From NCBI RefSeq assembly GCF_003665095.1, contig NZ_RCHV01000002.1, forward strand, positions 1,559,501 to 1,623,500: a stretch of 64,000 nt of DNA, given 5' to 3'. The position numbers and the translations under genes are program-made. Positions within the stretch are counted from its first letter, which is position 1, and each line of letters begins with the position of its first letter. This DNA is from Streptomyces sp. Z26. GTDB taxonomy: Bacteria > Actinomycetota > Actinomycetes > Streptomycetales > Streptomycetaceae. This document shows positions 24,088 to 32,504 of this stretch, one piece after another. The notes beneath the pieces were generated by a model, which saw nothing but the letters and a program-made list of their open reading frames with translations, made no database searches and was not told the DNA's origin.

Positions 24088-25032
24088 GTGCTGCGCTACA
24101 CCCTGCGCCGGTGCGCCTGGACCGTCGTGCAGCTCGCGGTGCTGGCCGTCGTCGTGTTCGCGCTGACGAACCTGCTGCCGGGGGACGCCGCCACCGTCGA
24201 CTTCAACGAGCAGGCCGGGTTGGAGCAGGTCGCGGAGTTGCGCGCGCAGATGGGCCTGGACCGGCCGTGGGGCGAACGCCTCCTCGACTGGGCGTACGGC
24301 GTCGCCCACGGCGACCTCGGCACGTCCCTCGTCGGCGGCGGCCCGGTGAGCGGGGTGCTGGCCGCGTCGATCGGCGTCACGGCGACGCTCGCGGCGGTCA
24401 CGCTGCTGCTCCTCGTCCCGCTGGCCACCGCCGTCGGGCTGCTGACGGGGCTGCGCGCGGGCGGCCGTACGGACCGGGCGGTGTCGGCCGTGACGCTCAC
24501 GCTGACGTCGGTGCCGGACTTCGTGCTGGCGCTGCTGCTCGTCGCGTTCTTCTCGCTGCGCCTGGGCTGGCTGCCGTCCACCTGGGTGGGCGTCGACGGC
24601 GCGTGGTGGGAGCGGCCGGAGCTGTTCGTGCTGCCGGTGGCGGTGCTGCTGGCGCGCACGGTGTGCACGCTGTCGCGGCAGGTACGGGCGGGCACGATCG
24701 CGGCGCTGCACTCCGGTTGGGCGGTGCAGGCGCGGCGGCTCGGCGTACCGCGCGGGCGGCTGGTGCTGCGGCACGTACTGCCCAACGCGGCCGTGCCCGG
24801 CGTACAGGAACTGGCCCGTACGGGCGACCAGTTGCTCGGCGGCGTCCTCGTCGTCGAGGCCGTCTTCGCCATCCCCGGCACGGCCACGGCGCTGGTCGAG
24901 GCGGTGCAGAACCGCGACGTGCCGACCGTGCAGGGGCTGGCCCTCGCCCTGGCCGCCGTGGCCTGCCTGCTGAACCTCGGCGCCGACCTGGTCACGCGCC
25001 GCCTGGCGCCCCGTACGGAGGTGCTGCGGTGA
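24088..25032 (+). CDS. ABC transporter permease (DppB/NikB type)
   Basis: A 314-residue inner membrane protein with a GTG start one base after the preceding TGA. It begins LRYTLRRCAWTVVQLAVLAV, has several further hydrophobic segments, and carries the EAA-type loop in AARRLGVPRGRLVLRHVLPN that contacts the ATPase. The LLPGDAATVDFNEQAGLEQV block and the closing ALALAAVACLLNLGADLV match DppB/NikB. It pairs with the next permease, with which it overlaps in a GTGA junction. Confidence 0.92.
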   Translation: MLRYTLRRCAWTVVQLAVLAVVVFALTNLLPGDAATVDFNEQAGLEQVAELRAQMGLDRPWGERLLDWAYGVAHGDLGTSLVGGGPVSGVLAASIGVTATLAAVTLLLLVPLATAVGLLTGLRAGGRTDRAVSAVTLTLTSVPDFVLALLLVAFFSLRLGWLPSTWVGVDGAWWERPELFVLPVAVLLARTVCTLSRQVRAGTIAALHSGWAVQARRLGVPRGRLVLRHVLPNAAVPGVQELARTGDQLLGGVLVVEAVFAIPGTATALVEAVQNRDVPTVQGLALALAAVACLLNLGADLVTRRLAPRTEVLR

Positions 25033-26054
25033 AGGCCGCACGGGTGGCGAACGGCGCACGGGTGGTGAACGGCGTACGGGCGCTGGTGGAGCGCGTACGG
25101 CGGGTGGCGCGCGTACGGCGGGACGGGCCCGTACGCGGGGTGCCGCGCGGGTCGCGGGCCCGGCGCGGGCGGGCGCTCGGTGGCGGGCTGCTGCTGGTGC
25201 CGCCGGTGGCGGCGGCGCTGCTGGGTCCGTTCCTGGCACCCGACCCCGTACCGTCCGACGGCGCCCCGTACGCCCCCGACGAGGGGCCGCTGGGCACGGA
25301 CGCGCTCGGCCGCGACGTACTGGCGCTGGTGCTGCGCGGCGGCGCGAGCGCGCTGGGCGTGGCGTGCGCGGCGGTGGCGCTGGCCGTCGTCCTCGGCGGC
25401 GCGCTGGGGCTCGCGGCGGCGGCCTCGCGCAGCCGCCGGGTGGACGACCTGCTGATCCGGCCGGTCGAACTGCTGCTGCCGCTCCCCTCGTTGCTGGTGA
25501 TCAGCCTCGTCGGCGTCGGCTGGCGCGGCCACCCGGTGGCGGTGGCGCTCGCGGTGGCCGCCCTCAACGTGCCCGCCGTCGCCCGCCTGTTGCGCGCGGC
25601 GGCGCTGGACGCGGCCAGTGGGCCCGTCGCCGAGGCGATGCGGCTCCAGGGCGAGTCGCGGGCGCGCGTCCTCTTCGGGCACGTCGGCCGGGCGGTGCTG
25701 CCGGTGGCCGCCGCCGACGCGGGTACGCGCGTGGGCACGGCCGTCTTCACCGTGGCCGCCGCCAACTTCCTCGGCCTGGGCCTGGATCCGACCTCCCCCG
25801 ACTGGGGCGTGGTCATCGCGGCGAGCCGCGAGGCGCTGTTCGTGCAGCCGTGGGCGGTGTGCGCGCCGACGCTGCTGCTGGTGATGTTCACGGTGGGCGC
25901 GAACCTGCTGGCGGACGGCCTGCTGGGGGGCGGGGCGGTGGGCGGGGCCCGTACGGGGAGCGGCTCGCGTACGGGTGGCGGGCGTACGGGTGGCGCACGT
26001 ACGGGTGACGGGCGTACGGGTGGCGGGCGCGGCGACGGGAAGGCGACGGCATGA
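25029..26054 (+). CDS. ABC transporter permease (DppC/NikC type)
   Basis: A 341-residue permease from the GTG at 25029, overlapping the stop of the previous gene (GTGA). The DppC hallmarks are EGPLGTDALGRDVLALVLRG, the EAA loop EAMRLQGESRARVLFGHVGR and NFLGLGLDPTSPDWGVVIA. The first 50 residues are Arg-rich, and the C-terminal 30 residues are a low-complexity tail of RTGGG/RTGDG repeats encoded by 15-bp units around 25972-26034. Both look like repeat expansions outside the membrane core. Confidence 0.92.
   Translation: MKAARVANGARVVNGVRALVERVRRVARVRRDGPVRGVPRGSRARRGRALGGGLLLVPPVAAALLGPFLAPDPVPSDGAPYAPDEGPLGTDALGRDVLALVLRGGASALGVACAAVALAVVLGGALGLAAAASRSRRVDDLLIRPVELLLPLPSLLVISLVGVGWRGHPVAVALAVAALNVPAVARLLRAAALDAASGPVAEAMRLQGESRARVLFGHVGRAVLPVAAADAGTRVGTAVFTVAAANFLGLGLDPTSPDWGVVIAASREALFVQPWAVCAPTLLLVMFTVGANLLADGLLGGGAVGGARTGSGSRTGGGRTGGARTGDGRTGGGRGDGKATA
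25965..26034. repeat. GTACGGGTGGCGGGC-type 15-bp repeats in the permease C-terminus
   Basis: Near-perfect 15-bp units built on CGTACGGGTGGCGGG recur about four times, encoding RTGGG, RTGGA, RTGDG and RTGGG. The unit length preserves frame. Related CGGGTGGCG words also occur at the 5' end of the same gene near 25040-25110. Confidence 0.8.
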
Positions 26055-27859
26055 CGGGGGCGACGGGACGTGAACAGCCGGGCGGCGATGGCCGGGTGGG
26101 CTCCCCGTACGGGCCGGGCCCACTGGTCGAGGTGCGCGGGCTGACGGCGCGCGCCGGTACGGCGACCCTCCTCGACGGCGTCGACCTGACCGTCACCCCG
26201 GGCACGGCGACGGCCCTCGTCGGCCCGTCCGGCAGCGGCAAGACCACCGCCGCGCTGGCCCTGCTGGGCGAGGCGGCGCCGGGCGTACGGCTGGCCGGGA
26301 GCGTACGGGTCGGGGGCGTCGCCGTGGTCGACGACGACGGCCCGGCCGCCGGAGCGGCGGACGTACGCGGGCGCCTCCTCGCGTACATGCCGCAGCACCC
26401 CGCGCACGCCCTCAACCCGGCCCGGCGGATCGGCGCCGTACTCACCGAACTGGCGCGCCTGCACCGCCCGTTCGGCACCGGCGGCCGGTCCGCGGCCGAG
26501 GCGTACGCGGCCGGGGCGCTGCACACCGCCGGGCTGACCCCGGACCCCGGGGGCAAGGGCATGGACGGGGGCGGCGAGCAGGGCGGCGGCGTGAGCGCGG
26601 CCGAGGGGCGGGCGCTGCGGCGGCGCTTCCCGCACCAGTTCTCCGGCGGGCAGCGCCAACGGGTCGCGCTGGCACAGGCGTTGGCGTGCGGCCCGCGCGT
26701 CCTCGTCCTCGACGAGCCCAGCACCGGCCTGGACACGGTGGCGCGTGCCCGGCTGGCCGGGCAGCTGAACCGGCTGGTGGCGGACGGCTTCGGCGTACTG
26801 CTGCTCAGCCACGACCACGACCTCGTACGGGCGGTCGCGCCCCGTACCGTGCTGCTGGACCGGGGCCGCGTCGCGGACACGGGCGCCACCGCCGACGTCC
26901 TCCCGCCACCCCGACCGGCGCCCCAACGGCCTTACACAGACCGGCCGTTGCCCCCACCCGCCGCCGGGGACACCGCCGTTCCCGCCCTCGTCGCGCACGG
27001 CCTGACGGCCTGGCTGCGTACGGGGCGGCGCGGCGCCGTGCTGCACGACGTGTCCGTGACGGTGCCGGAGGGCGGCTGCGTCGCCGTCGTCGGGCCGTCC
27101 GGCAGCGGCAAGACCGTACTGGCCCGCTGCCTCGCCGGACTGCACGAACGCCACGACGGGCGGCTCGTGTTGCGCGGCGAGCCGCTGCCCGTACTGCGGC
27201 GGCGGACGGCGCGGCAGATCCGCGGCGTGCAGTACGTGTGGCAGGAGGTGCGCGGCTCGTTCGACGAACGGCGCACCGTGCTGGAGCAGGTGGCCCGTAC
27301 CGCCGTACGGCTGCGTGGCCTTCCCGCGCCGGAGGCGGCGGAGCGGGCCCGCCGGATCGCGGAACGGCTCGGCCTGACGCCCGCTCAGCTGACGCGATAC
27401 GCCGCCGAGTTGTCCGGCGGGGAGCTGCAACGGGCCGCGCTCGTACGCGCGTTGCTCGCCGCGCCCGACGTGCTGGTCTGCGACGAGATCACCACCGCGC
27501 TCGACGCCACCGCCACCGCCCTGGTGACGGCCGAGATCGCGCGGCTGCGCGGGCGCGGCACGGCGGTGCTGTGGGTCGGCCACGACCTCGCGCTGGTCGA
27601 GGAGTTGGCCGACACCGTTGTCATTCTGGACGCGGGCTCTGTCGTGGAGGCCGGGAACTGCCGTACCGTCCTCGCGTCGCCCCGGTCCGGAACCGCCCGC
27701 CTGCTGCTGCGGTCCCGGCGCCTGGGCGCGGAAGTCCCCGCCGTACCTCCGGAAGCGGAGTCCCCGGAAGCCGTACCTCCGGAGACCTCGCCGCCGGAGG
27801 TCCGGCCGCCGAGCGAGACCGACTCCCCCGTTCACCGAGAGGACCGACCGCAGCCATGA
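26051..27859 (+). CDS. Fused double ABC transporter ATPase (DppD-DppF type)
   Basis: A 602-residue ATPase containing two complete nucleotide-binding domains. Domain 1: Walker A GPSGSGKTTAA, signature FSGGQRQRVALAQAL, Walker B VLVLDEPSTGLD, His in LLLSHDHD. Domain 2: Walker A GPSGSGKTVLA, signature LSGGELQRAALVRALL, Walker B VLVCDEITTALD, His in LWVGHDLA. In most peptide importers these are two genes. The ATG overlaps the upstream TGA (ATGA). The C-terminal 40 residues are a Pro/Glu repeat tail. It energises the permeases at 24088 and 25029. Confidence 0.94.
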   Translation: MTGATGREQPGGDGRVGSPYGPGPLVEVRGLTARAGTATLLDGVDLTVTPGTATALVGPSGSGKTTAALALLGEAAPGVRLAGSVRVGGVAVVDDDGPAAGAADVRGRLLAYMPQHPAHALNPARRIGAVLTELARLHRPFGTGGRSAAEAYAAGALHTAGLTPDPGGKGMDGGGEQGGGVSAAEGRALRRRFPHQFSGGQRQRVALAQALACGPRVLVLDEPSTGLDTVARARLAGQLNRLVADGFGVLLLSHDHDLVRAVAPRTVLLDRGRVADTGATADVLPPPRPAPQRPYTDRPLPPPAAGDTAVPALVAHGLTAWLRTGRRGAVLHDVSVTVPEGGCVAVVGPSGSGKTVLARCLAGLHERHDGRLVLRGEPLPVLRRRTARQIRGVQYVWQEVRGSFDERRTVLEQVARTAVRLRGLPAPEAAERARRIAERLGLTPAQLTRYAAELSGGELQRAALVRALLAAPDVLVCDEITTALDATATALVTAEIARLRGRGTAVLWVGHDLALVEELADTVVILDAGSVVEAGNCRTVLASPRSGTARLLLRSRRLGAEVPAVPPEAESPEAVPPETSPPEVRPPSETDSPVHREDRPQP

Positions 27860-28662
27860 CCCCCACGACCACCCCCGCGCCCACGACCACGACCACGTCC
27901 GACTGGCAACGTTGGCAGACCAGTTGGGACCGTCAGCAGGAGTGGTACATGCCCGACCGGGAGGAGCGCTTCCGGGTCATGATCGACCTGGTGGAGGCCC
28001 TCGTCGGCACCACGCCCCGCGTGCTGGACCTCGCCTGTGGCACCGGCAGCATCTCCGAACGGCTGCTGCGGCGGCTCCCCGGCGCCACCACCGTCTGCGT
28101 GGACATCGACCCGGCGCTGCTCACCATCGGCCGCGGCCACTTCACCGGCGACGAGCGCGTGTCGTTCGTCGAGGCGGACCTGACCAGGCCCGGCTGGACC
28201 GAGGAGCTGCCCCACACCTCGTACGACGCCGTGCTGACGGCCACGGCCCTGCACTGGTTCGACACGGAGCCGCTGCGCGACCTGTACGGCGCCCTGGCCG
28301 GACTGGTCCGCGAGGGCGGCGTCTTCCTCAACGCCGACCACATGCGGGACGAGTCGGCGCCCCGCATCAACGCCGCGCTGCACGAACTGCACTCCGCACG
28401 CCAGGAGAAGCAGCGCGCCGACGGCGCCCTCGACTGGTCCGCCTGGTGGCAGGAGGTGTCCCGCGACCCGGCCCTGGCGCGGCCCGCCGCCAAGCGCTTC
28501 GCCCTGCTGGGCGACCCCCGCAAGCCCGCCCCGGAGGGCGCGAAGCGGGACCGCCCGACCGCGACGGACTGGCACGTCGACACCCTGCGCGAGCAGGGGT
28601 TCAGCGAGGTCAGGCAGGTGTGGTGCTCCGCCAGCGACGCACTGGTGGCCGCGCTGCGCTGA
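27856..28662 (+). CDS. Class I SAM-dependent methyltransferase
   Basis: A 268-residue methyltransferase. Motif I is VLDLACGTGSISERLL, followed by the acidic VCVDIDPALL, the FVEADLTRPGW segment and motif IV-like YDAVLTATALHWFD; the layout resembles trans-aconitate or ubiquinone-type small-molecule methyltransferases. Its ATG overlaps the stop of the ABC ATPase gene (ATGA), so it is translationally coupled to the importer operon. It probably modifies the imported compound or a ligand for it. The N-terminus is a threonine/proline run. A strong hairpin follows the gene. Confidence 0.9.
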   Translation: MTPTTTPAPTTTTTSDWQRWQTSWDRQQEWYMPDREERFRVMIDLVEALVGTTPRVLDLACGTGSISERLLRRLPGATTVCVDIDPALLTIGRGHFTGDERVSFVEADLTRPGWTEELPHTSYDAVLTATALHWFDTEPLRDLYGALAGLVREGGVFLNADHMRDESAPRINAALHELHSARQEKQRADGALDWSAWWQEVSRDPALARPAAKRFALLGDPRKPAPEGAKRDRPTATDWHVDTLREQGFSEVRQVWCSASDALVAALR

Positions 28663-28678
28663 CCCCACCGGCCGTCAC

Positions 28679-28717
28679 CCGTACGCGTGCCGCCGACCGC
28701 ACCCGGCACGCGTACGG
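28679..28717 (+). terminator. Terminator hairpin after the ABC/methyltransferase operon
   Basis: CCGTACGCGTGCCG (28679-28692) and CGGCACGCGTACGG (28704-28717) form a perfect 14-bp stem with an 11-base loop, 16 bases past the methyltransferase stop. Confidence 0.8.
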
Positions 28718-28803
28718 CCCGACCCGGCCCGACCCGGACGAACCGGACGGCAGGGGTCGTACGGTCGCGGCACGCGCACGGTCGGGGGCCGTACGGTCGG
28801 GAC

Positions 28804-29763
28804 ATGCGCATCGTCTCCCTGCTGCCCGCCGCCACCGACATCGTCGCCGAACTCGGCCTGGCCGACGCCCTGGTGGGCCGCACCCACGAGTGCGACTGGC
28901 CGCCCGCGCGAGTGGCGGACGTCCCCGTGGTGACGTCCGCCGGGTTCGCGCCGGACGCGCTGAGCAGCCGCGAGATCTCGGCGGCGGTGGGCGGTCGCGG
29001 AGAAGGGGGCGGGACCGTCGCCGGGGCGTCCGGCGCGGGCGAACACCAGGGGTCGTCGCTCTACGCCCTGGACGTCGAGGCGCTGGCCCGCCTCGCCCCG
29101 GACGTGGTCCTCACCCAGGACCTGTGCGACGTGTGCGCGGTGTCGTACGGGAGCGTCACCCGGGCCGTACGCGTCCTCGACGGCGGCGGCCCACGCGTGC
29201 TCAGCCTCGAACCCCGCACCCTGGACGACGTGTTGGACTGCCTGGTCCGCGTGGGCGACCTGCTCGGGGTACGGGCGACCGCCCTGGAACGCCGGGCAGA
29301 GCTGCACCAACGGCTGGCGGACGTACGGCAGTTGACGCGCGGCCTGCCCCGTACGCGCACCATGGCCATCGAGTGGCTGGACCCGCTGTGGCCCGCCGGG
29401 CACTGGGTGCCGGACCAACTCGCCTGCGCGGGCGGCGCGTCCCTCCTCGCCGCCCCGGGCGAGCACACGAGCCCCGTGAAGTGGGACGCCGTACGGGCCG
29501 CGCGCCCGGACGCGGTACTGCTCATGCCGTGCGGCTTCAGCCCCGAACGCACCCTGTGCGAAACGGAGTCGCTCACCTCCCTGCCCGGCTGGGCGGAACT
29601 GCCCGCCGTACGCGCCGGACGCGTCTGGGTCCTCGACGGCCCCGCGTACTTCAACCGGCCGGGCCCCCGCGTCGTACGCGGCGCGGAGGTCCTGGCCCGC
29701 CTCCTGCACGACGTCCCGGCGGGCGCGCCGCTCCACCCGGACGAGGCCCGCCACCTGGGGTGA
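28804..29763 (+). CDS. BtuF-like cobalamin-binding (helical-backbone SBP fold) protein lacking a signal peptide
   Basis: A 319-residue protein beginning [20 protein letters not shown], the typical first strand and helix of the TroA/BtuF fold, with [50 protein letters not shown] and [16 protein letters not shown]. Actinobacterial relatives are annotated as cobalamin-binding protein. There is no signal peptide or lipobox at the chosen ATG, and upstream sequence is spacer, so it seems cytoplasmic, unlike true BtuF. It is monocistronic between the importer operon and a convergent aminotransferase gene. Binding of B12 is inferred from family naming only. Confidence 0.82.
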   Translation: MRIVSLLPAATDIVAELGLADALVGRTHECDWPPARVADVPVVTSAGFAPDALSSREISAAVGGRGEGGGTVAGASGAGEHQGSSLYALDVEALARLAPDVVLTQDLCDVCAVSYGSVTRAVRVLDGGGPRVLSLEPRTLDDVLDCLVRVGDLLGVRATALERRAELHQRLADVRQLTRGLPRTRTMAIEWLDPLWPAGHWVPDQLACAGGASLLAAPGEHTSPVKWDAVRAARPDAVLLMPCGFSPERTLCETESLTSLPGWAELPAVRAGRVWVLDGPAYFNRPGPRVVRGAEVLARLLHDVPAGAPLHPDEARHLG

Positions 29764-29772
29764 CGCGGCCCG

Positions 29773-30573
29773 TCACCCGTCGCCGTCGTCCTCCAGCCGC
29801 TCGCCGGGCAGCGCCGCGTACGCCTCCCGGAGCCGCAGCACCACCTCGTGGTCCACGGGGAACGCGGTGTCGTCGATCGCGGCCAACGCCCGTACGCCGA
29901 CAGCGGTGTTGGTGACGAACGCGGCTGCCATGCCCTTCGCCCGCTCCGGCGTCACGGGGCTGACGCGGTGCGTGCCGTACGGCCGGAGCAGGGCCCGCGT
30001 CACACCGGGGAGCACGCGGGCGTCGGGCCACACGACGGTGCCGTCGTGGTCGACGAAGGCGACGTTCCAGGTGGGGCCCTCGGAGACCAGCCGGTCGCGG
30101 CCGACGAACAGCGCGTCGTCGGCACCGACACGCTGCGCCGTCCGCCGCGCGTGCAGGGCGCCGAACAGGCCCGTGTGCTTCACCTCGGGCAGATCGCGTT
30201 CGTACACCACGCTCCGTACGCGTAGGGGTTCCGCCGCCGGCGGGCCCGCCTCGCGCACGGACACGAACACGCGCGGCGCGCGGGCGTCGGCGGGACGCCC
30301 CAGGTCGACGCCGGGATCGTGCACCGTGACCCGTACGACGCACGGCAGGCTCCGCCCCTCCAACGCCTGCCGCACGTACGCCCGCACGCGGCCGGTGTCG
30401 AGCGCCGTGTTCCACACGGCGGAACAGTCCCGTACGAGCCGCTCCATGTGCAGCGCCAGCCCCCGCACGCTCCCGTCGCCCTCGACCCGCAGGGACGTGA
30501 AGTGCCCCATGTTCGTGAGGGCCAGGGCGGCCAGATCGTCGGCGGAGACGGGCCGCCCATCGAGAGTCACCAT
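29773..30573 (-). CDS. Class IV aminotransferase family protein (BCAT/ADC lyase fold)
   Basis: A 266-residue PLP-dependent enzyme. The PLP lysine is probably in LPEVKHTGLFGALHARR, and the cofactor-binding end is in FVGRDRLVSEGPTWNVAFVD, with VLPGVTRALL following. These match the aminotransferase class IV fold (branched-chain aminotransferase, D-amino acid aminotransferase, aminodeoxychorismate lyase). The EGPTWN replaces the common E-x-x-x-S-N, which is usual in this actinobacterial subgroup. It converges with the BtuF-like gene and sits at the left edge of a lower-GC island. The substrate is unknown. Confidence 0.87.
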   Translation of the reverse strand: MVTLDGRPVSADDLAALALTNMGHFTSLRVEGDGSVRGLALHMERLVRDCSAVWNTALDTGRVRAYVRQALEGRSLPCVVRVTVHDPGVDLGRPADARAPRVFVSVREAGPPAAEPLRVRSVVYERDLPEVKHTGLFGALHARRTAQRVGADDALFVGRDRLVSEGPTWNVAFVDHDGTVVWPDARVLPGVTRALLRPYGTHRVSPVTPERAKGMAAAFVTNTAVGVRALAAIDDTAFPVDHEVVLRLREAYAALPGERLEDDGDG

Positions 30574-30662
30574 GCCCCCAGCCTGCCAGGACCGCCCGCG
30601 ACCTGCCGCGTTCAGCCGAAGTGGGGCGGCAGGCCACAGCGTTCGGGGACAGGAAACGGACC

Positions 30663-30685
30663 CGGTGGCAAAACCGTTGCCACCG
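30663..30685. promoter_or_regulatory. Inverted repeat at the left edge of the low-GC island
   Basis: CGGTGGCAA (30663-30671) and TTGCCACCG (30677-30685) are perfect 9-bp arms around AACCG. It lies upstream of the aminotransferase gene and downstream of the CYTH gene, so it could be a terminator for the latter or an operator for the former. No attachment-site partner was noticed at the right edge. Confidence 0.45.
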
Positions 30686-30786
30686 TGGGTGTCCGCTCGC
30701 GGCGACACGGTCGAGCATCAACCCGCCCACCACACTCTTACCGGACTTCGCAGCCTGAGCGGTGCTCGGTGATCTCGTCGGGCCCG

Positions 30787-31332
30787 TCAGGCGAAGAGCA
30801 GGGTGGGTTCGGTGAGGATGTCGCGGTCCAGCTCGCTCTTGTAGATGAGGTCGATGCTTCCGAAGCGGGCCTGTGCGTAGTCGAAGCCGAGGTCCGACAC
30901 AGCTTTGCGGACCGCTTCCTCGGAGTCGGCCTCGACCTCCAGGAAAGTGGGGAGACCGGGCCAGGTGTCGAGGTCGTAGGCAACTCCGTCCAGCTGCCAT
31001 TCCTCGCGGTAGTTCTGCTGATACCGCACCTGGCGAAGACCGAGAGCGGCGAGAAGTTCCGCGGTGCGGTCCAGGTCGTCGACCTCGACCTCGATCTCGG
31101 TGGTGCCGTTGATGTGAGTGGCGTCGCTGACCTGCTTGAGCGTCAGTGTGGTCTTGCCGCCCTCATCTCGCAGGCGCAGCCATTGCTCACCCTGGACGGC
31201 ATCGTTCTCGAAGATGAGCCGGGTGAACATCGTCCTGTCGAAGGCCCTCTCGGCGCCGACAGCCCGCAGCCGGTCGCGGACGACATCGACGTCGACCCGC
31301 AGGAACTTCGCTTCGTATTCGTGCCGAGCCAA
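30787..31332 (-). CDS. CYTH domain protein (class IV adenylate cyclase/ThTPase fold)
   Basis: A 181-residue protein with the N-terminal ExExK signature EYEAKFL (residues 5-9) and alternating charged strands typical of the CYTH triphosphate tunnel: QWLRLRDEGGKTTLTLKQ, TEIEVEVDDLD, QQNYREEWQLDGVAYDLDTW and the closing LPTFLEVEADSEE. Members hydrolyse or cyclise nucleoside or inorganic triphosphates using divalent metal; CyaB makes cAMP, others are polyphosphatases. The exact reaction is not predictable. It lies 68 bp downstream of the radical SAM gene on the same strand, suggesting an operon. Codon use is less GC-biased than outside the island. Confidence 0.9.
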   Translation of the reverse strand: MARHEYEAKFLRVDVDVVRDRLRAVGAERAFDRTMFTRLIFENDAVQGEQWLRLRDEGGKTTLTLKQVSDATHINGTTEIEVEVDDLDRTAELLAALGLRQVRYQQNYREEWQLDGVAYDLDTWPGLPTFLEVEADSEEAVRKAVSDLGFDYAQARFGSIDLIYKSELDRDILTEPTLLFA

Positions 31333-31400
31333 AACATTCTCGCTTTCGATCAGTTGGTGTCTTCCGTGCGGTACTCCGCTACGGAGGGCTTACGACGGTT

Positions 31401-32504
31401 CTACGCGGTCAGGGCTTGGAGTTCGCGCAGATCCTGCTCGCGGGTCCTGCGAACCTCGGCGCACATCTGGCTGTCCACGAACTCTTCCACGGACAGACAG
31501 AGATCCATGCGCTGGATGCACACGCCCACGTGGAAAACGCCTTCCCGGTCGCGGTACAACCGGACGCCGTAGTAGCCCTCCTGACAGTCGGTGCTGTTGT
31601 TGAGGGGGCACCTCGTACAGGTCCCCAGCAGTCGCAGCGGGCGTATGTGCTTGACGACCAGTCGTTGGCCATCAGGCAGCCGGTAGGCGATGCGAAATCC
31701 GGAGGTGCCGGCGATCAGATGGACCTCTTCAGGCCGGGCATCGAGTTGGTCCAGAAGCGCGCCGACTGCGTCGAGGGAAGCGGGACCGTCAGCCAACGAG
31801 GTCAGAACGCGTACGGACACCCGTGGCGAGTACCTCTCCAGCAGGCGGTGGACCCTGGGGATGTGGCTGTGGTCGGGGATGACGATGTTCGCGCGTACGC
31901 CGATACCGAGGGAGCTTGCGAGTCGTATCGACTGCTCCAGTGCCATGATCTTGTGGGTGGCTCGCCGTCGGGAGCGGTACCGGCTGTCCTGGACCTGAGC
32001 GAGTTCCTCGGAAGTGGTGCCGAAGATCGAGAAGTTGGCGTGGTCGAGGCCCGCCCGAGCGCACTCGGGCAGCGATCGCGCGCCATTCTCGCCGTTCGAG
32101 GTGACGCTGGCGGAGTAACCGGCGCCCCTGGCAAGGGTGATGATCTGGGCAAGGCGCGGATGAAGGGTCGGCTCACCGCCAGTGAGGTGGACCTCGTCGA
32201 AGCCGAGCGCGTCTCGCAGTTGGGAGAGGGCTGTACGGAACGACTCGTCGGGGACGATGGGAGCGCTGAGGAAGCGGGCGCCATTCGAGCCGAGATAGAT
32301 CGATGTCCGCCCCGATCTACCTGCGGACGCGAAGGGAACCGATCGGCGACCGGGGTTGTCCGCGCTGACAGGGGTCCCTTCGTTGTGGCAGAAGGTGCAG
32401 GTCAGACCGCAGGCGTCGATGACCTTCACCCTCAGCGTGCGGTCCATCGAGACCCGTACGGGCACGTCGCTGCTGATCTGCCGTAAGGCATGGTGCTGGA
32501 ACAT
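31401..32504 (-). CDS. Radical SAM protein, MoaA-like with a C-terminal auxiliary cysteine motif
   Basis: A 367-residue enzyme from an ATG with AAGGAG upstream. The radical SAM cluster is C32-x3-C36-x2-C39 in ACGLTCTFCHNEGTP. The GGE-type SAM-binding motif is in EVHLTGGEPTLHPRL, and the barrel continues through SVTSNGENGARSL and HANFSIFGTTSEEL. A C-terminal block (CTRCPLNNSTDCQEGYYGVR, later VGVCIQRMDLCLSVEEF) probably binds an auxiliary 4Fe-4S cluster as in MoaA or SPASM/twitch proteins. The substrate is unknown; it lacks the viperin-type cluster motif. It is upstream of and likely co-transcribed with the CYTH gene, which hints at nucleotide chemistry. Confidence 0.9.
   Translation of the reverse strand: MFQHHALRQISSDVPVRVSMDRTLRVKVIDACGLTCTFCHNEGTPVSADNPGRRSVPFASAGRSGRTSIYLGSNGARFLSAPIVPDESFRTALSQLRDALGFDEVHLTGGEPTLHPRLAQIITLARGAGYSASVTSNGENGARSLPECARAGLDHANFSIFGTTSEELAQVQDSRYRSRRRATHKIMALEQSIRLASSLGIGVRANIVIPDHSHIPRVHRLLERYSPRVSVRVLTSLADGPASLDAVGALLDQLDARPEEVHLIAGTSGFRIAYRLPDGQRLVVKHIRPLRLLGTCTRCPLNNSTDCQEGYYGVRLYRDREGVFHVGVCIQRMDLCLSVEEFVDSQMCAEVRRTREQDLRELQALTA

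Noticed and set aside
31401..32504. Radical SAM protein considered as a prokaryotic viperin (antiviral)
   Set aside because: The cluster motif and C-terminal cysteine block resemble MoaA/SPASM-type enzymes; viperin-type signature sequence around the cluster is absent.
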